NCBI GenBank assembly: GCA_951213105.1
Contig: OX578153.1
Span: 57,892,520 to 57,956,519 of the forward strand
Direction: 5' to 3'
Source of the DNA: Amaurobius ferox
Lineage: Eukaryota > Arthropoda > Arachnida > Araneae > Amaurobiidae
Length of the DNA stretch: 64,000 nucleotides
Part shown: positions 57,856 through 64,000 of the stretch, piece by piece
How positions within the stretch are numbered: position 1 is the stretch's first letter
Layout of the letters: every line of letters starts with the position of its first letter
Translations under genes and position numbers: made by a program
Notes under the pieces: generated by a model
What the model saw: only the letters and a program-made list of their open reading frames with translations
Databases searched by the model: none
What the model was told of the DNA's origin: nothing

Positions 57856-59170
57856 ACTGGATTTTTAAGTACAATTATTACTTTCTCCACAATATATATG
57901 TCTAAGGAATAACTTGTAACACAGTAAAATTTTGAAATTGAGTTTTATGATAGATGTATTTGTTTGACGTAACATAGAAGGCAAAACAAAATTAACTGAT
58001 GTGTGGCTTAGCTCGACTTTTTCATACCAGAATTCATTTTTTTTTTCAAATTATACAATGAAAATTTTGAAAAATCGGTATTGTGGGTCCAATTTATTAC
58101 AACTAGAACGTGTTACCCTTCACTTTAAAGGGCTTGAAAACACCTTTCACTTGATACCATACTTGACAATGTACCCCAGGGGGGGTAACTTGCTCCCCCA
58201 CCCCCAAGGTGGCCAATGACGTCACAAATTAAAAAAAATTGCATAGTGGATTTCTTTTCACAGTGATTAAGTCTCGTGATTATGGAGCCACAAATAAACC
58301 CTTTTATGCACGATTACGTTAAATTTTGTCCTATTCTGCCTAGTTAAAAAAATATAAAATTTTGAATAAATTTCGCTTGAATTTAAAAAAAACTTCTATC
58401 TAGCTCTATCTTTTTTTATAACAAAGCCGCATATAAAGTTTTGCGAAAATTCATTAATATTTGTGGCTGCTATTTTGTGCACGTGAAATCGACAACAGAT
58501 TTCAAACAGACAGACAAATGGACATAATTCCAAAAATAGTCAAAACGTGTTCAGGAGGGCCTAAAACATATATTAGCACTCAAATTCGAAAAAATTGTGC
58601 GAAAACAATTCTTATAATATTACCATAGCATGAGAAAGTAAAGATTAGATAATTTTGGTTTAAAAATGGAAGTTAAACTTGATTTAGAATTTCAAAAATA
58701 GTAAAAGCATGATTTTTTGCCTATTTTCTTCAGTGTTTACGAACCTAAAGCTTAAGCAACTGCCCAAAAAACTGCTCAAATAAAAAATTTTAATAACTAA
58801 TGACTTATTTTGTGGTAGAATTTATATATGTTTGTTTTACAACTACGATAAATTTGATTCAAAATTTCAAAAATCGAAAAAACATGAATAAATAGTACTT
58901 GTTGGCAAATTAAAATTTACAGTGTCTGCTATATCATGGTTGCACAATATTGAATATTTCTATAAAAGGTATTAGAGTCTCACAAAAGTATCAATACAGT
59001 AAAACAACTAATCTCCGCTAAGTACAAAAAACAAAAGTATCCTTTCAAATCTCGAAATTGTTTTCAAAGTTCCAACAGAACCGAAGCTGAAATTTCAGGT
59101 CTAAGATACCTGCTGATTCCAACCCTGCTTCAAATCACACGTAGACCTTTTAAGTCGTAACCAATTTTTG
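57856..59170. other. AT-rich intronic sequence, old repeat traces
   Basis: ACAGACAGACAAATGGACATAA near 58508 and a preceding ATTTGTGGCTGC phrase look like an old mobile-element end. No boundaries could be set. Confidence 0.35.
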
Positions 59171-60089
59171 CTTTCCTTATATACATAATGTATAAGGAAA
59201 GTATTGTGACGGGGTCGAAAATTCGAATTCGAGTTTTCGACGGGAGAGTACGTTTCAAGCATCCCTGATCACGAATCAAATATTTTTGAAGTGATGTCTG
59301 TGTGTGTGTGTGTGTGTGTGTCAGTGAGTCTGTGGAGATGATAACTGACGAAAGAATGGACCGATTCAAACGAAATTTTGTACAAAAATCACAATCCGTA
59401 AACACTGAAGCCTATTGTTTTTGTACGCAATCGAATGTTCATAACCCCCCTAAATTTTCGAGTGAAATTTTGAAAAAAGCGTCAAAAAATCAAAACGGCT
59501 AATAAAGTTACGCAAATAGACATTTCCTATGTAATTTTTCATTGGAAAACGATTGACATAAATTTTAGAACGCTAACATGGACCGTTCTCGAGATATTGT
59601 ACATTTTTCAAAATTTTTTTTGAAAAGTTATATAAAATAAATATTTCCTATTGAGAAACATGTTCACTTCTCATATGTAATACCATGCGATACATTTGGT
59701 GACATCATTCTCGTGGATCTAGCTCGTTCCATTCATGAAAAAAGAAACTTTGAGTAATACTTTTGTATTTGAACGCCAATAGTCATTTATCTGCTGTAAG
59801 AATAACTTATTTCTCTGTCCATAACGCTTGGCGAGATTTTGGCGACTAATTTGGCGGAATGCCGCCAAGTTGGCGAAATTTTTAATTGTTGCAAAATTAA
59901 CAAAAATCTCGCCAAATGGATAAAAATGACGCTAAATCAATGAAAATGACGACTAATTGAAGAAAATTCAATATCTTGGAAAAAATATAAGTATCTACTA
60001 TAAGAATAAAAATATTTATTACTGTAAAAGTAGTAAATTCATTGCATTATATAAGGAAAGTCATATGTTGTCCACACAGATTTTTTTTT
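59171..60089 (+). repeat. Family F repeat, copy 6 (919 bp)
   Basis: It starts with the stem CTTTCCTTATATACATAATG/TATAAGGAAAG and follows the full family order, including a (GT)n tract at 59299-59320 and CTTGGCGAGATTTTGGCG. It ends CACAGATTTTTTTTT. Nearly collinear with copies 3 and 4. Confidence 0.9.
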
Positions 60090-61887
60090 AATTGATTCAT
60101 CGAAACCGATAGATAATCTTTGTTTGGTCATAAAATACAACAAACAAACCAGAATGGATGCTTTATCATTTTCGAATTTTTTAGTTGTTATTGTTGCATT
60201 ATACCTTAAAAGTACTTAGTGTCACTGAAAATCACCCACAATTTTAACGAAAAGGGGGCAGGGTGGAGGAAAATTGACCCAATTATCCATGCCTGAATCA
60301 TCCCTATAGCGAAATACAAAGTTCAAAGATTTCATTCGTTTCTTTACTATTGAGAAATTCATGAAGTTATCAAGGCCCAAAGGTAAATATTTATTGCATT
60401 TCATCGTGCAATAAAAGCTGCTAAAATTTACCTAACATTGAATATTTAAAAGTTTATTGTTTATTTAAGTAGAATATGTCTATCCAGCAGTATTATATCT
60501 CTGGGTTGTAAATACTTTGTAGATTTGTAATTAAAATTTTTTTATTGCATACACTATTCACACACTTTGTATTAGATAAATTTCTGATAATATTAACGTT
60601 TTAATGTTAAACATTTAAACAAATAATTTAAGTTGATGTTGCGTAAAATAAACATTCTCAACTATACAAAATCTAACACACAAAGGAAGTAGTTTTTTTC
60701 ATCTAACTGCTTAAATGATATAAGAAAATAATCTCTTTCTTCTATCGAAGCGATTTGTTACAATGCTTACAATTCAAATGAGCCTTGGAATAGTTTAATT
60801 TTTTTTTTAGTATAATAACGGTGTGTATTTAAATCCCCAGAGTCTCCTTTGTCTCAGCAAGTGGCTAACGCAGCTTCGAATTCCCACGTTGCCAAGAAAT
60901 AAAAAATAAAAAGTGAATTCATTATTTCGCTCATTTAAATCCATTAATTAGGAACAATGTTTTCTGTCCAACCCTCGAACGTTCGAATGTTCGAAAAAAA
61001 TTAAAAAAAAATATATCAATTCAATTGCAATGGTTCGAAAATAAGTCGTTTTATGGGAGTTTTAACGAAATCACTTGCTTTTGTTCGAATTTTTTTTTTT
61101 CCGTCCGAAGAACGTTTAACTGTTCTTTTTTAATGATTCGAACGGAAATCTGTATAAAAGTGGGTAATGGATAAAGTGGACAAGTGACCGAATTAATATC
61201 CCAACCCCCGCTCTGCCCCCCGAATCGTTTCTTACTATTTAGAAAAAGCCATTAAAGAAAACGTTCTTTTGTGGCAATGGCGGTTGAGCGGTATTTGCTT
61301 CACTTCAGTTTGTTTTTTCTTTATTCATTTCGCCGACATTTTATTTCTTTGTCTCAAAAATACATTAAAATAAATTAAAAATCTTTTCCTTTTCATTGTT
61401 TCATCTGTTCCCGCCATTTATTCGATTCTTTTGTTCGAAGAGAAATACCCGCGAAAATGAGAATAAACGAGAATGAAATGATTCCTGAAAAACGTCATTG
61501 GAATGCGAAAAGGAAATGACTTATTACTAGAAAAGATCGTTTGGCGGTTGGGGGAGAAATGAAAAGTACGAATAAAAAAAATAATCGATATGCGAAATCG
61601 TTTCGAGATATCATCGCTACGATTATTCCTAAATTAAATGGCATCGCTTCTATATTTATTTCCTGTGCTCGAAGCTACGACATTTTGAATGATATAAAAA
61701 TGAACGCTCGCAACTAATTTAACTGTAACTTCGACTGCGATGTTCACCGAGAGAGCTGTAGAATGTTTTTCATCTGTTGCATTATTCGATAAATCAGCAG
61801 AAATAATACATTGATTTAGCTTAAGTCTTTCAATGTTCTCAAAGCAATTTCTTTAAATACATCAGAAGCTTGTATTTTCGGAGTGTT
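60090..61887. other. Intronic sequence, nothing recognised
   Basis: The part at 60900-61700 is richer in TTCG/CGAA words (for example CGAACGTTCGAATGTTCG near 60978) but shows no clear repeat unit. No genes. Confidence 0.4.
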
Positions 61888-62175
61888 GGGTGTTGTTGAG
61901 ACTCAGACAGTCTGACCTACCAGAAAGGTGTAAGGTAACTGTTTGGACGGCCGGGAAGTGTCACCCAATTTAGACCGGAACCCAGTGGGGAAGACATCCA
62001 CATGGACCGTACCCTCCTTCTCCTACCACCAACCTCTCGAAAGGACTTACGGACCCACATGTTTAAAGTGATTGTACTCCGCGTGAACACGGCGGCAGTT
62101 TTGGTAATGGCTGGAATCGAACCCGGGCCTACCGAGTGCAATTCCCGTGCACTAAACACTGGACTACCGCGCCCC
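61888..62175 (-). mobile_element. tRNA-headed SINE, full length, minus strand
   Basis: On the minus strand: GGGGCGCGGTAGTCCAGTG head with A box, GGGTTCGATTCCAGCC B box, common body, and a short (CAA)n tail. It matches 18231-18522 along its length. A weak GAGTGT duplication flanks it. Confidence 0.9.
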
Positions 62176-63043
62176 GAGAGTGTAAATACTTAAAGGAACT
62201 TGTTAAAAAATATTTGAGTGTATTTTAAATAGAGAAAGGCCTCTAAAGTTTGCGATCTACCATAGAATGAATTATTTGTTTGCCATAATGTTAACAATGC
62301 ATTTCAAGATTAAAATATGTTTTAGTATTTCCTTGCGTAAACAATTTACATTGAAATAAATAATATTATTATCCTACTGAAAAAGATTAGTTTTTATCAC
62401 CATTTTGTTTCAATAAATTTCGAATTTATTAATTTGGACTCGAAAGTTTTTCAAATTTTTTAAGAATTAATAAGTGATTTATTATTTTTTTATTCGTGGA
62501 AATATAAATTTAACTTCTAAAAAATGGCAATTTTGCAAGAAATGTATCTTAAAGTATTATTTACTCTGCAGTTAATAATACTGTAAATAAATATTATTTT
62601 GACAAATTATATATAATAAAATTTGCAGTTTATATTACTTTTAAAATATATATTGCTTTTAAATGTTCATAAAAGTTGACCAGAAATAAAAGTATATTTA
62701 TAATTATTAAAAATAAAAATACATTTTTTAAATATTACAAATAAAAATATATTTATGAGATAAATGTTATATGACTACAAATACTGAAAATAAATAAATT
62801 TTTGACAAATTAACACATAATGCAATGAATTGCACAATTCATTGCATTTCAATTAAATTGCACAATTTCTTCTCCAATTCAAACTAATAAATGTGACACA
62901 TTTTATTAATTTGAATTGCAGAAGAATATTTAATTTGATTTTAAAGTTTGATAAATTACATTCTATAAATAAAATCATAATATTTAAAAGTTTATAAATA
63001 ATACATTTAGTAAATTTCAAGACATAGTACTCCTTGAAATTTC
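62176..63043. other. Very AT-rich intronic sequence, nothing recognised
   Basis: No gene or repeat structure is seen. Confidence 0.4.
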
Positions 63044-63101
63044 CTAGTAGCATAACATTTCCTTCTAGTAGCATAACATTTCCTTCTAGTAGCATAACAT
63101 T
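63044..63101 (+). repeat. 20-bp tandem repeat, about 3 units
   Basis: CTAGTAGCATAACATTTCCT-type units, repeated almost without change. Confidence 0.93.
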
Positions 63102-63450
63102 ACTGGTCTAATATTAGACTAATATTATACATCTCAGTTTCATTAGAAACTGTGGATACATTGGGCGTCAGTATTTGCTAAATATTGACATGAAAATATT
63201 ACGCCAATATCGGCGTTGCATTAGAAATATTTCTAATACTTGGTATATATGGGCAACCAAACCTAGCTAAATATTGCATAGTTATCGGCATTCTAATATG
63301 CACTATAAATGGCTAGTCAATATTGTCAATGAATATTCACCCAATATATCAAATTGTCATATTTTCATGTTAGCAAAATATTAGATTTATTTTGGCTTCC
63401 AATATTGAGCCGATATTGGCATGCTTCTCTAGACGTATTACTGGCCAAGT
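63102..63450. repeat. Region rich in GCCAATATTG/CGATATTGGC words
   Basis: AAATATTGACATG, GCCAATATCGGC, CCAATATTGAGCCGATATTGG and similar recur on both strands. It looks like a decayed inverted or tandem repeat; no boundary is clear. Confidence 0.45.
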
Positions 63451-63656
63451 AGCCTTGACCTTAATCTAGAAGGAGGAAAATCTCACAGATCCCTTTAATT
63501 TTCGATTAGCTCGTCGATAGAAATTAGATGGAGATCCTGAGATCGGCGGTGTTTAATACCTTCCACAACATCAATACTTTATATCTTTCTCATTCGAATA
63601 GAAATTGAAGAAAAACTACCGTATGGAAAAATATTATTACGAAGTATTCTCTACAT

Positions 63657-63805
63657 CCCTGCTTCTCAACCTTTGTGAGGCCGCGGACCTGTAAATTCTT
63701 ATAGGATGAGGACCATGTCCCAAAAAATTTACTGTAAATATCTTTCTAATTCTTTTTTAGGTTCATACATTAAACTAAAATAAGTATTAATAATTAATCA
63801 AGGCA
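63657..63805 (-). mobile_element. hAT MITE fragment, same family as 49146-49829
   Basis: CTGCTTCTCAACCTTTGTGAG, then GTTCATACATTAAACTAAA and AATAATTAATCAAGGCATAA match the right part of the element at 49146 in reverse orientation. Confidence 0.8.
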
Positions 63806-63818
63806 TAATCATCTGCAT

Positions 63819-64000
63819 CAATGCTTCTCAAACTTTGTGAAACCGCAGCTCGGTAAATTCTTTATTTGTAGGATGCGGACCCTGTCGCAAAATATTTACG
63901 GTAAATACATTTCTAATTATTTTTTTTAGGTTCATACATTAAACTAAAATAAGTATTAATAATTAATCATGGCACAATCATAAAGCGTATTAGTACATTT
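63819..64000 (-). mobile_element. hAT MITE fragment, second copy, runs off the window
   Basis: A direct repeat of 63657-63805 with about 90 percent agreement by eye (CTTCTCAAACTTTGTGA to TTAATCATGGCACAATCA), continuing beyond the end of the window. Confidence 0.8.

Noticed and set aside
33749..64000. Further UNC5 exons (second Ig, thrombospondin repeats)
   Set aside because: I looked for Ig (YxC), thrombospondin (WSxWS) and splice-flanked coding patches on the + strand and found none convincing; a profile search should confirm.

Overview
This is a eukaryotic, AT-rich, intron-dominated window. The only host-gene coding sequence I can support is two exons (28194-28333 and 33529-33748, + strand). 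Together they encode the first immunoglobulin domain of an UNC5-type netrin receptor, split by a phase-0 intron of 5195 bp. Everything else lies in UNC5 introns that run off both ends of the window (at least 28 kb upstream, at least 30 kb downstream). The very long introns, the UNC5 sequence and the mix of transposable elements fit an arthropod, most likely a chelicerate such as a spider. That organism call is inference, not something the sequence proves.

Layout. 0.4-10.2 kb: three minus-strand Helitron-type elements with CTAG/TC termini and A|T target sites; two of them are near-identical 3.3-3.4 kb copies. 10.3-12.4 kb: a foldback repeat interrupted by a 1301-bp Tc1 element with a frameshifted transposase. 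12.8-13.7 kb: a foldback MITE. 15.4-16.1 kb: a decayed reverse transcriptase. 17.3-21 kb: a small dispersed repeat, a tRNA-type SINE, a TTAA MITE and a doubtful ORF. 24.2-25.5 kb: a dispersed repeat here called family F, carrying a nested tRNA-derived SINE. 27.6-33.8 kb: the UNC5 exons with a hAT MITE just upstream of the first and an F copy just upstream of the second. 33.8-37.1 kb: remains of a THAP-domain DNA transposon split by two head-to-head F copies. 37.1-38.6 kb: a hAT element with a perfect 8-bp target duplication and a broken transposase. 41-50 kb: SINE-like repeats, another F copy carrying a 5S-headed SINE, a diverged repeat array and a hAT MITE. 51-54 kb: a possible LTR, a second 5S-headed SINE, a truncated Tc1 transposase and a DUF4817-type transposase relic with long inverted arms. 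55-64 kb: minisatellites, an F copy, a minus-strand SINE and hAT fragments.

The most interesting item is a SINE family that exists in two forms sharing one body. One form has an ordinary tRNA head with A and B boxes. The other has a complete 117-nt 5S rRNA head followed by a tRNA-derived stretch that has lost the segment holding the B box. Two 5S-headed copies 51 kb apart are identical over 271 bases, which suggests recent activity. No operons, CRISPR arrays or bacterial genes are present.
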